Assembly: GCA_963740555.1 (NCBI GenBank)
Contig: CAVUES010000003.1
Span: 372,001-436,000, forward strand
Direction of reading: 5' to 3'
Length of the DNA stretch: 64,000 bases
Origin: Mayfieldus sp963740555
GTDB lineage: Bacteria; Actinomycetota; Thermoleophilia; Solirubrobacterales; 70-9
The position numbers were made by a program, and so were the translations under genes. The notes under the pieces are model-generated. The model saw only the letters and a program-made list of their open reading frames with translations. It did no database searches and was not told where the DNA came from. This document shows, in pieces, positions 35,907 through 43,491 of this stretch; the first letter of the stretch is position 1, and each line of letters starts with the position of its first letter.

Positions 35907-36626
35907 TTGCGGGAGACCGGCTCACAATTCCGGCGCGCCCGCCGAACACGCTCTGGGGTAAGTCTCGCTTTCGGCGCGCTTGCGCTGGTCCTTGCCGCAT
36001 GCGGAAGCGGAGGACCACGGCAGGATGCGAACGAGCCGGCCGGGAAGTTCCCGGTCAAGATCGTCACCTCGAGCTTCCCGACCCGGCAGCGCCTCGCCGA
36101 AACGTCGCTGCTTCGGCTCGGCGTTCAGAACACAGGCGACAAGCCGGTTCCGGCACTGGCGATCACGATCTCGATCGACAAGAACGCCGTCCACCCCTTC
36201 TCCTTCTACGACCCGCAGCCGGGCCTCGCCGATCACGACCGACCGGTCTGGGTCCTGGAGAACAACTATCCGAAGCTGGCCGGCCAGACGAAGTCCGCCG
36301 GGGCCGAGACCGCCAACGACAAGACGTTCGACTTCGGCAGCCTGAAGCCGGGCAAGACGGTCGAGGCGGTATGGAAGGTGACGCCCGTCCGGGGCGGCAT
36401 CTACACGATCGACTACCAGGTCGACGCGGGACTGAACGGCAAGGCGAAGGCGGTGACCGCCGACGGCAGCGCCCCGACCGGCTCCTTCGTGGTCAAGATC
36501 TCAACCGTGCCGCCGCAGACGCGCGTCAATGGCAAGGGTCAGGTTGTGGAGATACCGTCGGGCGGCGCCAGCAAGTCGGGCGGCAGCTCGGGTGGCCAGT
36601 CGGGCGGCGGCGGCCAGGGCAAGTAG
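35907..36626 (+). CDS. Secreted lipoprotein of unknown function
   Basis: 239 aa from TTG 35907. Twin basic N-terminus (FRRARRTR), hydrophobic core and lipobox LVLAAC predict a membrane-anchored exported protein. The mature part has a beta-rich, possibly immunoglobulin-like domain (LRLGVQNTGDKPVPALAITISI, LKPGKTVEAVWKVTPVRGGIYTIDYQV) and ends in a Gly/Ser/Gln-rich low-complexity tail, probably a wall-spanning or flexible segment. No family was named. It sits ahead of the sugar-dehydrogenase genes and may be co-transcribed with the first. Confidence 0.75.
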   Translation: MRETGSQFRRARRTRSGVSLAFGALALVLAACGSGGPRQDANEPAGKFPVKIVTSSFPTRQRLAETSLLRLGVQNTGDKPVPALAITISIDKNAVHPFSFYDPQPGLADHDRPVWVLENNYPKLAGQTKSAGAETANDKTFDFGSLKPGKTVEAVWKVTPVRGGIYTIDYQVDAGLNGKAKAVTADGSAPTGSFVVKISTVPPQTRVNGKGQVVEIPSGGASKSGGSSGGQSGGGGQGK

Positions 36627-36680
36627 GTCCGGCTCGCCGAAGCCGTTCAACCGCCGCCGCCTGTCACCGTATTGAGTCGC

Positions 36681-37907
36681 ATGCGAACCCCCGCCCGAAC
36701 GGGTCTCGCTGGGCTGCTCGCGGCCGCCGCCGCGATCGCGCTTGGCTGCGGCGGCGGCGACGAGTCGACTACTGCGAAGGTTCCGACACCGCCCGTGCAG
36801 CACGGCAAGGCGCCAACGAACCTGCCCACCGGCGACGGCGGCGGGGGCGTGAAGCTGACCAAGCTCGGCGACTTCGACCAGCCCCTCTACGTGACTCAAC
36901 CCCGTGGCGAGACCGGCGACCTCTTCGTGGTCGAGAGAACCGGTGCGATCCGGGTGATCCATGACGGCGCGGTGCAGCCGCGGCCGTTCCTCGACGTCGG
37001 CGACCTGATCACGACGGCAGGGAGCGAGCAGGGGCTGCTGTCGATCGCGTTCGCCCCCGACTACGCGAAGTCGGGCCGCCTCTATGTCGACTACACCGAC
37101 GCCGAGGGCGATACGAGGGTGGTCGAGTATCGCCGCTCGGCCGCCGACCCATTGCGCGCCGATCCGGCCAGCGCCCGCGAGGTGCTCGCTGTCGACCAGC
37201 CGTTCGAGAACCACAACGGGGGGCTCTTGCTGTTCGGCCCCGACCGCGACCTCTACATCGGGCTCGGCGACGGAGGCTCTGAGGACGACCCGCAGCGCAA
37301 CGGCCAGAACCTCTCCTCGCTGCTCGGAAAGATCCTCCGAATCGACCCGAAGCCGAGCGGCGGCAGGCCCTACGGGATCCCGAACGGGAATCCCTTCGTC
37401 GGCCGATCGGGCGCCCGCCCGGAGATCTACGACTTCGGGCTGCGCAACCCGTGGCGCTTCTCCTTCGACTCCTTCACGGGGGCCCTGATGATCGGCGACG
37501 TGGGCCAAAACGAATTCGAGGAGGTCGACTACCTGCCGCGCGGGCGGGCCGCCGGGGCCAACCTCGGCTGGTCGGCGTTCGAGGGCGATGCGCGCTTCAA
37601 CGACGATCAGAGCGCCCCCGGAGCGGTGCGCCCGATTCTCGTCTACAGCCACCAGACGGGCGGCTGCTCGATCACCGGCGGCTACGTGGTCCGCGATCCC
37701 AGCCTTCGCTCCCTCTACCGCCGCTACATCTACGGAGACTTCTGCTCCGGTGAGTTGCGCAGCTTCGTCCCCTCGTTGCCCAGGGCCAGCGACGACAAGG
37801 CGCTTGGCCTCAACGTGCCCTCGCTGAGCTCCTTCGGCGAGGACTCCTCGGGCCACGTTTACGCCACCTCGCTCGAGGGGCCGGTCTACCGGCTCGATCC
37901 CGGCTGA
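36681..37907 (+). CDS. PQQ-type glucose/sorbosone dehydrogenase lipoprotein
   Basis: About 408 aa. Lipobox at AIALGCGGG anchors it outside the membrane. The six-bladed propeller has family landmarks GLLSIAFAPDYAKSGRLYVDYTD, HNGGLLLFGPDRDLYIGLGDGG, LLGKILRIDP, GLRNPWRFSFD and GDVGQNEFEEVDY, with the histidine in ENHNGG at the expected active-site position. Soluble aldose dehydrogenases of this type oxidise sugars using PQQ; no PQQ synthesis gene is nearby. ATG 36681 is taken, with TTG 36672 as alternative. A second copy follows at 38079. Confidence 0.88.
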   Translation: MRTPARTGLAGLLAAAAAIALGCGGGDESTTAKVPTPPVQHGKAPTNLPTGDGGGGVKLTKLGDFDQPLYVTQPRGETGDLFVVERTGAIRVIHDGAVQPRPFLDVGDLITTAGSEQGLLSIAFAPDYAKSGRLYVDYTDAEGDTRVVEYRRSAADPLRADPASAREVLAVDQPFENHNGGLLLFGPDRDLYIGLGDGGSEDDPQRNGQNLSSLLGKILRIDPKPSGGRPYGIPNGNPFVGRSGARPEIYDFGLRNPWRFSFDSFTGALMIGDVGQNEFEEVDYLPRGRAAGANLGWSAFEGDARFNDDQSAPGAVRPILVYSHQTGGCSITGGYVVRDPSLRSLYRRYIYGDFCSGELRSFVPSLPRASDDKALGLNVPSLSSFGEDSSGHVYATSLEGPVYRLDPG

Positions 37908-37932
37908 TCGCGAGATCCAACCGACAAACAAA

Positions 37933-37988
37933 TTGCGGCGGCTTCGCCGCCTGACATGCACCTGCGGCGACACCTTGTGCCGCCGCCT
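37933..37988 (+). repeat. Double-hairpin repeat, copy 2 of 3
   Basis: Hairpin 1 GGCGGC-TTC-GCCGCC, spacer TGACATGCACCTG, hairpin 2 with a 10-bp stem carrying one A-C mismatch around loop CTT. GCTAGGCTGAACC follows at 37999 and contains the -10 box TAGGCT (38001-38006) of the next gene. Confidence 0.75.
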
Positions 37989-38000
37989 CGAACCACTGGC

Positions 38001-38006
38001 TAGGCT
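38001..38006 (+). promoter_or_regulatory. -10 box upstream of the second sugar dehydrogenase
   Basis: TAGGCT, in the same GCTAGRCTGAACC context as the riboswitch promoter at 17045. It predicts a leader of about 65 nt, which contains an imperfect TACCC/GGGTA inverted repeat just before the ATG. Confidence 0.45.
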
Positions 38007-38078
38007 GAACCGCTCTGTGGAGGCGTCGGCCGTGTTGAACTTCAAGTACCCACCGGGAAAGCGCGGCGGGTATCCCAG

Positions 38079-39236
38079 ATGAGCCGAGCGATCCGCATCT
38101 CGATGCTGCTCTGCGCCGCGCTCGCGGCGCTCCTCGTCGTCGCGCCAGCCGCCGGCGCGATCAAGAAGCGAAAGATCGGCAGCTTCGACCACCCGGTCTA
38201 CATAACCGGCGCACCGGGCTTTCCGAAGCTTGAGCTCGTCGTCGAGCAACCCGGCTCGGTGCGGGTCGTAAAGGGACACCACAAGCTCGGCCACGCGTTC
38301 CTCAACATCCGCCACCTGGTCGGTTACGACGGCGCCGAGCGGGGCCTGCTCTCGATCGCGTTCCCACCCGACTACAAGCAGTCCGGCCTCTTTTACGTCG
38401 ACTACAACGACCAGCAGGGCGACATCAACGTGGTCGAGTACCGGCGGCGCACCGCCACCAGGGCGCGCCGCAATTCGGCACGGGTGGTGCTGACGATCGA
38501 CCACCGCGCCAACGCCAACCACAACGGCGGCCAGCTCCAGTTCCTGGGCAACCTGCTCTACATCTCGACCGGCGACGGCGGCAGCGGCGGCGATCCGCCC
38601 AACAACGCCCAGAACCTCGACGTCCTGCTGGGCAAGATCCTCCGCATCGACCCGCGCGCCTCGGGCGGCAGCCCCTACACCGTCCCTTCCGACAATCCGT
38701 TCGTCGGCAAGCCGGGGCGCGACGAGATCTTCTCCTACGGGCTGCGCAATCCGTGGCGCTTCTCCTTCGACACGGCCAGCGCCGGTGGCCCCTTCATGGC
38801 GATCGGCGACGCCGGCCAGGACCGCTTCGAGGAGGTCGACTACGAGCGCGTCGGCGCTGCCAGCGGCGCCAACTTCGGCTGGGACGCGTTCGAGGGCTTC
38901 GCCCCCTACACAGGCGACAACAGCGGAACCCCCGACCCCGGCGGAACGACGAAGCCGATCTTCGCCTACGGCACCCACAGCGACGGCAACTGCACGATCA
39001 TCGGCGGTTACGTGGTTCACGACAAGCACCTCGGCGGTCTGCGAGGCCGCTATCTGTACTCGGACTTCTGCGCCGGAAACCTGCGCAGCCTGGTGCCCAG
39101 CCCCAGCGGGGCGCGAAAAGACCGGCGGGTCGGCATCCACGTCGACAGCCCGAGCTCGTTTGGCGAGGACACGCACGGGCGGATCTACGTCTGCTCGCTG
39201 AACGGTCCCGTCTACCGCCTCGTGCACGGCCACTGA
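38079..39236 (+). CDS. Secreted PQQ-type sugar dehydrogenase, paralog of the preceding gene
   Basis: 385 aa with a Sec signal peptide (AIRISMLLCAALAALLVVAPAAGA) and no lipobox, so it is released rather than anchored. It carries the same propeller landmarks (GLLSIAFPPDYKQSGLFYVDYND, NHNGGQLQFLGNLLYISTGDGG, LLGKILRIDP, GLRNPWRFSFD, GDAGQDRFEEVDY). The pair probably arose by duplication, giving one lipid-anchored and one soluble enzyme. It has its own promoter behind the double hairpin. Substrate unknown. Confidence 0.88.
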   Translation: MSRAIRISMLLCAALAALLVVAPAAGAIKKRKIGSFDHPVYITGAPGFPKLELVVEQPGSVRVVKGHHKLGHAFLNIRHLVGYDGAERGLLSIAFPPDYKQSGLFYVDYNDQQGDINVVEYRRRTATRARRNSARVVLTIDHRANANHNGGQLQFLGNLLYISTGDGGSGGDPPNNAQNLDVLLGKILRIDPRASGGSPYTVPSDNPFVGKPGRDEIFSYGLRNPWRFSFDTASAGGPFMAIGDAGQDRFEEVDYERVGAASGANFGWDAFEGFAPYTGDNSGTPDPGGTTKPIFAYGTHSDGNCTIIGGYVVHDKHLGGLRGRYLYSDFCAGNLRSLVPSPSGARKDRRVGIHVDSPSSFGEDTHGRIYVCSLNGPVYRLVHGH

Positions 39237-39441
39237 GCCCGGCCAGCCGCCGGAGTGGCAGCCGATCCTGCTCGGGGGATTGTTCAACTCACCGTCAGCA
39301 AGCCTCGGGATGCGTCGCTGACCTCCGCGTCGCCGTCGCCGAGATCGACGTTTTCGCTCCATGTCAGCGGAAAAGTCGACCTCGGAGGATCGCGTGAAGG
39401 GTAGGCTTTGGCTGTCCAGCCAGGACCGAAGGAGGAGACAA

Positions 39442-41007
39442 GTGGAGAGCGGCACAGCGCAGCCGAACGTGACCGGCGCCGAGAGCGGCAACGGCGTCCC
39501 GGCCGGTGAAGGCTTCGAGGTCCACAACCCTGCGACCGGTGAGGCGATCCGCAGCGTCGCGATCGATTCACCGCAAGCGGTGCGCGAGACAGTGGCCCGC
39601 GTGCGCGCCAACCAGGCGGAGTGGGAGGCGCTCGGGAACAAGGGCCGCCATCGCTGGCTCGGCCAGCTTCGGGACTGGCTGATCGACAACCACGAGCGGG
39701 TCGCGGACACGATGCAGGCCGAGACAGGAAAGGTCCGCGCCGACGCCAGCAGCGAGAGCGTCTACCTGACCGACCTGATCAATTTCTACGGCGCCAGGGC
39801 GGGGAAGATGCTCGGCGACGACAAGATCCGCCCCCACTCCCTGCTGCTCAGCTCCAAGAAGCTGCGGGTCCAGTACCGGCCCTTCCCGGTGGTCGGGATC
39901 ATCAGCCCCTGGAACTTCCCCCTCATCCTTTCGCTCGGCGACGCGATCCCGGCGCTGCAGGCGGGCGCCAGCGTCGTCATAAAGCCCTCCGAGCTGACCC
40001 CGCTGGGGCTGATCGAGCTGGTAGAGGCGTGGAAGAGCGAGATCGGCGGCCCCGACGTGCTCGACTGCGTGCAGGGGATGGCGGATACGGCCACGGCGCT
40101 GATCGACGAGGTCGACTTCCTCCAGTTCACCGGCTCGGACCGCACCGGGCGCAAGGTGATGGCCCGGGCGGCGGAGACGCTCACCCCGGTCAGCCTCGAG
40201 CTGGGTGGGAACGACCCGATGGTCGTGCTACGGGACGCCAACGTCGACCGAGCCGCCAACGCCGCCGCCTGGGGCGGGCTGGCGAACTCGGGCCAGATCT
40301 GCATCTCGGCCGAGCGCGTCTACGTCGAGGAGCCGATCTACGACGAATTCGTCGCCAAGCTGACGGAAGAGGTCGAGCGGCTGCGCCAGGGCCCCGACGG
40401 CTCGGGATTCGAGAACGAGGTTGGCGCGATGACCTCCCCGCTGCAGTCGGAGATCGTGGCGCGCCACGTCGACGAAGCGATCGAGGCTGGGGCCCGAGCG
40501 CTGACCGGCGCCGAGCGGCTCGACCGCCAGGGCGACTACTACAAGCCGACCGTGCTGGTCGACGTCGACCACTCGATGGAGGTGATGCGCGAGGAGACGT
40601 TCGGCCCGGTGATCGGGGTGATGAAGGTGCGCGACGAGGAGGAGGCGATCAGGCTCGCCAACGACACTCGCCACGGTCTCTCGGGGTCGGTGTTCGGCGG
40701 CAAGCGCCACGCCGAGCAGGTGGCGCGGAGAATCGAGTGCGGCGTCTGCAACGTCAACGACGTGATGGTCGGCTTCCTGGCATCGGACGTTCCGTTCGGC
40801 GGCTGGAAGGACTCCGGTATCGGCTACCGCCACGGCGAGATCGGGATCAAGAAGTTCTGCCGCTCAGAGTCGCTGGTGATCACCCGATTCGGTGGCGACC
40901 GCGAGCTGCTCTGGTTCCCCTACACCGACAAGCGCCGCAACCTGCTGGCGCGGCTGAGCCGGATGTTCAACGCCCGCGACCCGCGGCGAAGGTTCGGGAA
41001 GAGCTAG
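39442..41007 (+). CDS. NAD(P)-dependent aldehyde dehydrogenase
   Basis: 521 aa from GTG 39442, with AAGGAGGAG just upstream. Landmarks: PFPVVGIISPWNFPLIL, VVIKPSELTP, FTGSDRTGRKVM, catalytic Glu in LELGGNDPMVV and catalytic Cys in NSGQICISAERV. It resembles broad-range aldehyde or succinate-semialdehyde dehydrogenases; the substrate is not decided by sequence. The C-terminus is slightly extended and basic (RRNLLARLSRMFNARDPRRR), perhaps a membrane-surface contact. Convergent 4-nt overlap with metE. Confidence 0.9.
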   Translation: MESGTAQPNVTGAESGNGVPAGEGFEVHNPATGEAIRSVAIDSPQAVRETVARVRANQAEWEALGNKGRHRWLGQLRDWLIDNHERVADTMQAETGKVRADASSESVYLTDLINFYGARAGKMLGDDKIRPHSLLLSSKKLRVQYRPFPVVGIISPWNFPLILSLGDAIPALQAGASVVIKPSELTPLGLIELVEAWKSEIGGPDVLDCVQGMADTATALIDEVDFLQFTGSDRTGRKVMARAAETLTPVSLELGGNDPMVVLRDANVDRAANAAAWGGLANSGQICISAERVYVEEPIYDEFVAKLTEEVERLRQGPDGSGFENEVGAMTSPLQSEIVARHVDEAIEAGARALTGAERLDRQGDYYKPTVLVDVDHSMEVMREETFGPVIGVMKVRDEEEAIRLANDTRHGLSGSVFGGKRHAEQVARRIECGVCNVNDVMVGFLASDVPFGGWKDSGIGYRHGEIGIKKFCRSESLVITRFGGDRELLWFPYTDKRRNLLARLSRMFNARDPRRRFGKS

Positions 41008-43313
41008 CCGGCGGGAACCAGCTGCTCGCGCGCCTGGCGGGCTGCGTCGACCATGTTGCGCAGCGCCGCCTCGGTCTCCGGCCAAGCGCGGGTCTTCAGC
41101 CCGCAGTCCGGGTTGACCCAGAGCTGCTCCGGGCGCAGAACGTTGGCGGCGGCCTCGAGCAGCTTCGCCATCTCCTCGGCAGGCGGCACCCGGGGAGAGT
41201 GGATGTCATAGACGCCCGGGCCGATGTCCTGCACATAGCCGGTGCGCTCCCACTCGTACAGCAGGCCCATGCGCGAGCGGGCCGCCTCGATCAGCAGCAC
41301 GTCCGCGTCCATGGCCTGAATCTGCTCCATGATGTCGCCGAAGTCCGAGTAGCACATGTGGGTCTGGATCTGGATCGCGTCGTCGACGCCCGAGGTGGCG
41401 ATGCGGAAGCATCGCACCGCCCACTCGAGGTATTCGTTCCAACGCTCCCGGCGCAGCGGCAGGCCCTCGCGGATCGCCGGCTCGTCGACCTGGATGATCC
41501 CCACGCCGGCCTCCGCGAGGTCATGCACCTCGTCGCGGATCGCCAGCGCCAGCTGCAGGCAGGTCTCGTCGAGGTCCTGGTCGTCGCGCACGAACGACCA
41601 CTGGAGCATCGTCACCGGGCCGGTGAGCATCCCCTTCACCGGCCGCTCGGTGAGCGACTGCGCGAAGGCGATCCACTCGAGGGTCATCGGGTTCGGGCGC
41701 GAGACGTCGCCGTAGAGAATCGGCGGACGCACGCAGCGCGAGCCGTATGACTGCACCCAGGCGTTCTGGGTGAAGGCGTAGCCCTCCATCTGCTCGGCGA
41801 AGTACTGGACCATGTCGTTGCGCTCCGGCTCGCCGTGGACGAGCACGTCGAGGCCCACCTCCTCCTGGAAGTGGATCACGTGCTCGATCTCGGCCCGCAT
41901 GCGGCGCTCGTACTCGGCGCCGTCGATCTTGCCCTCGCGCAGCTCGGCGCGGGCGGTGCGGATCTCCGCCGTCTGCGGATAGGAGCCGATCGTCGTGGTC
42001 GGGAACTGCGGCAGGTCGATCTCGGCGCGCTGCGCCTCGCGCCGCACGTCGAATGGACTGTCGCGGCGATCTGCGTCGGCCTCCAGCGCCTCGACCCGCG
42101 CCCGTACGTCGGGGTTGCGGGTGCGCTTCGACTGCGCGCGGCTCTCCAGCGCCTCGACGTTGTCGGCAAGCTCGCTCTCGATCGCTTCGGCGCCCTCCGC
42201 GAGGCCCCTGGCGAGTACCGAGACCTCGCCGACCTTCTGCTTCGCGAACGCCATCCAGGAGCGCAGCTCGTCGTCGAGGTCGGTCTCCGCGCCGAGGTCG
42301 ACCGGGGTGTGCAGCAGCGAACAGGAGGTCGATACGACCACCTCGTCGGCAAGCTCGGTGGCGTGGCGAAGCTCCTCGAGGCTCGCGTGCAGGTCGTTGA
42401 TCCAGACGTTGCGCCCGTCGACGACGCCGACAAAAAGCGTCTTGCCGTCGAGCCGGCCGATGTCGTGGGCGATGCCGACGTTCTCGCGGCCGAGCACGAA
42501 GTCGAGGCCGAGGCCGTCGATCGGCGTCTCGCGCAGCACCGCGTAGGCGTCGCCGACGTGGTCGAAATAGGTCTTGACAGCCAACCGGGTGCGCTCGTGG
42601 ACCTTGGGCAGCTCCTCGTAGGCGAGCCGCAGGGCATCGAGCTCGCGCTCGTCGCGACTCATCACGAAGCAGGGCTCGTCCAGCTGCACCCACTCGGCGC
42701 CGTGCTCTGCGAGTCGCTCTATCACCTCGCCGTAGACGCCGAGCAAGGGCTCGAGCAGGCTGAGGCGATCGAAGTCCTCGTCGACGCCGTCGCCCGGCTT
42801 CGAGAGCAGCAGGAAGGAGACCGGGCCGATCAGGACCGGCACGGTGGAGATTCCGAGCGCGTCCTCGGCCTCCACGTACTCGTCGAAGGGCTTGCTGCTG
42901 GAGAGCGAAAAACGCGTGTCGGGGCCCAGCTCGGGGACGATGTAGTGGTAGTTGGTGTCGAACCACTTCGTCATCTCCATCGCGGTGACGTCGACGCCCT
43001 CGGCCTGGCGGCCGCGAGCCATCGCGAAGTAGGTGTCGAGGCCGACATCGCCGCCGCCGTGGCCGTAGCGATCGGGCACGGCGCCGACCAGGGCGATCGC
43101 GTCGAGCACCTGGTCATAGAGGGAGAAATCGTTGGACGGGATCAGGTCGATGCCCGCCGCCTGCATCAGCTTCCAGTTGTCGCGCCGGATCTCGGCGGCG
43201 GTCTGGGCGAGCTGCTCGGCCGAGGTCTGGCCACGCCAGAAGCCCTCGGTGGCGAACTTAAGCTCGCGATTCGGCCCGATGCGCGGAAACCCCGCGATGT
43301 TGGAAAGAGCCAT
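41004..43313 (-). CDS. metE: Cobalamin-independent methionine synthase
   Basis: 769 aa, full length. Two barrels: N-terminal AGFPRIGPNRELKFATEGFW and C-terminal FPTTTIGSYPQTAEIR. Zinc ligands fit QTHMCYSDF (His, Cys), the Glu in LIEAARS and the Cys in NPDCGLKTR. It transfers a methyl group from methyltetrahydrofolate polyglutamate to homocysteine. ATG 43313 has TAGCCT (43323-43328) 9 nt upstream and no ribosome site, so it is probably leaderless. No cobalamin or SAM riboswitch is visible. Confidence 0.96.
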   Translation of the reverse strand: MALSNIAGFPRIGPNRELKFATEGFWRGQTSAEQLAQTAAEIRRDNWKLMQAAGIDLIPSNDFSLYDQVLDAIALVGAVPDRYGHGGGDVGLDTYFAMARGRQAEGVDVTAMEMTKWFDTNYHYIVPELGPDTRFSLSSSKPFDEYVEAEDALGISTVPVLIGPVSFLLLSKPGDGVDEDFDRLSLLEPLLGVYGEVIERLAEHGAEWVQLDEPCFVMSRDERELDALRLAYEELPKVHERTRLAVKTYFDHVGDAYAVLRETPIDGLGLDFVLGRENVGIAHDIGRLDGKTLFVGVVDGRNVWINDLHASLEELRHATELADEVVVSTSCSLLHTPVDLGAETDLDDELRSWMAFAKQKVGEVSVLARGLAEGAEAIESELADNVEALESRAQSKRTRNPDVRARVEALEADADRRDSPFDVRREAQRAEIDLPQFPTTTIGSYPQTAEIRTARAELREGKIDGAEYERRMRAEIEHVIHFQEEVGLDVLVHGEPERNDMVQYFAEQMEGYAFTQNAWVQSYGSRCVRPPILYGDVSRPNPMTLEWIAFAQSLTERPVKGMLTGPVTMLQWSFVRDDQDLDETCLQLALAIRDEVHDLAEAGVGIIQVDEPAIREGLPLRRERWNEYLEWAVRCFRIATSGVDDAIQIQTHMCYSDFGDIMEQIQAMDADVLLIEAARSRMGLLYEWERTGYVQDIGPGVYDIHSPRVPPAEEMAKLLEAAANVLRPEQLWVNPDCGLKTRAWPETEAALRNMVDAARQAREQLVPAG

Positions 43314-43411
43314 GGGGAGGTCAGGCTACCCGAACCGCTGCCTCGGGCAGCCGGTCGGAGATGGTCAGCGGAATTGACTCTGCGAAGTCCTCAATTGCCA
43401 GTAGGGCCAGG

Positions 43412-43440
43412 TTGTTGCAGCGCTGGGGGCGGTCTAGGAT
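43412..43440 (+). promoter_or_regulatory. Promoter for the TIR-WD40 gene
   Basis: -35 TTGTTG (43412-43417), 17-nt spacer, -10 TAGGAT (43435-43440). The first ATG downstream (43449) is 8 nt from the -10 box. Confidence 0.5.
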
Positions 43441-43448
43441 CGCCGCGA

Positions 43449-43490
43449 ATGCGAAGAACCCCCCACGCGCGCAGCGCGGGCCCGAGGTGA
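43449..43490 (+). CDS. Possible 13-aa leaderless leader peptide of the TIR-WD40 gene
   Basis: ATG 43449 lies 8 nt after the -10 box and encodes a short Arg/Pro-rich peptide ending at TGA 43488-43490. One base later is the ATG of the TIR gene (TGAGATG), with GAGGTGAG spanning the junction. If transcription starts at 43449, ribosomes finishing the peptide would restart at the TIR gene. Real use is unproven. Confidence 0.35.
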   Translation: MRRTPHARSAGPR

Positions 43491-43491
43491 G

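Noticed and set aside
36501..39710. A 1069-codon open frame on the minus strand
   Set aside because: It runs antisense to two clear sugar dehydrogenases; its Arg/Ala/Val-rich sequence matches no family. High GC leaves reverse frames open.
43314..43448. Cobalamin or SAM riboswitch for metE
   Set aside because: No B12 box or SAM-I core; the -10 box is only 9 nt before the ATG, leaving no leader.
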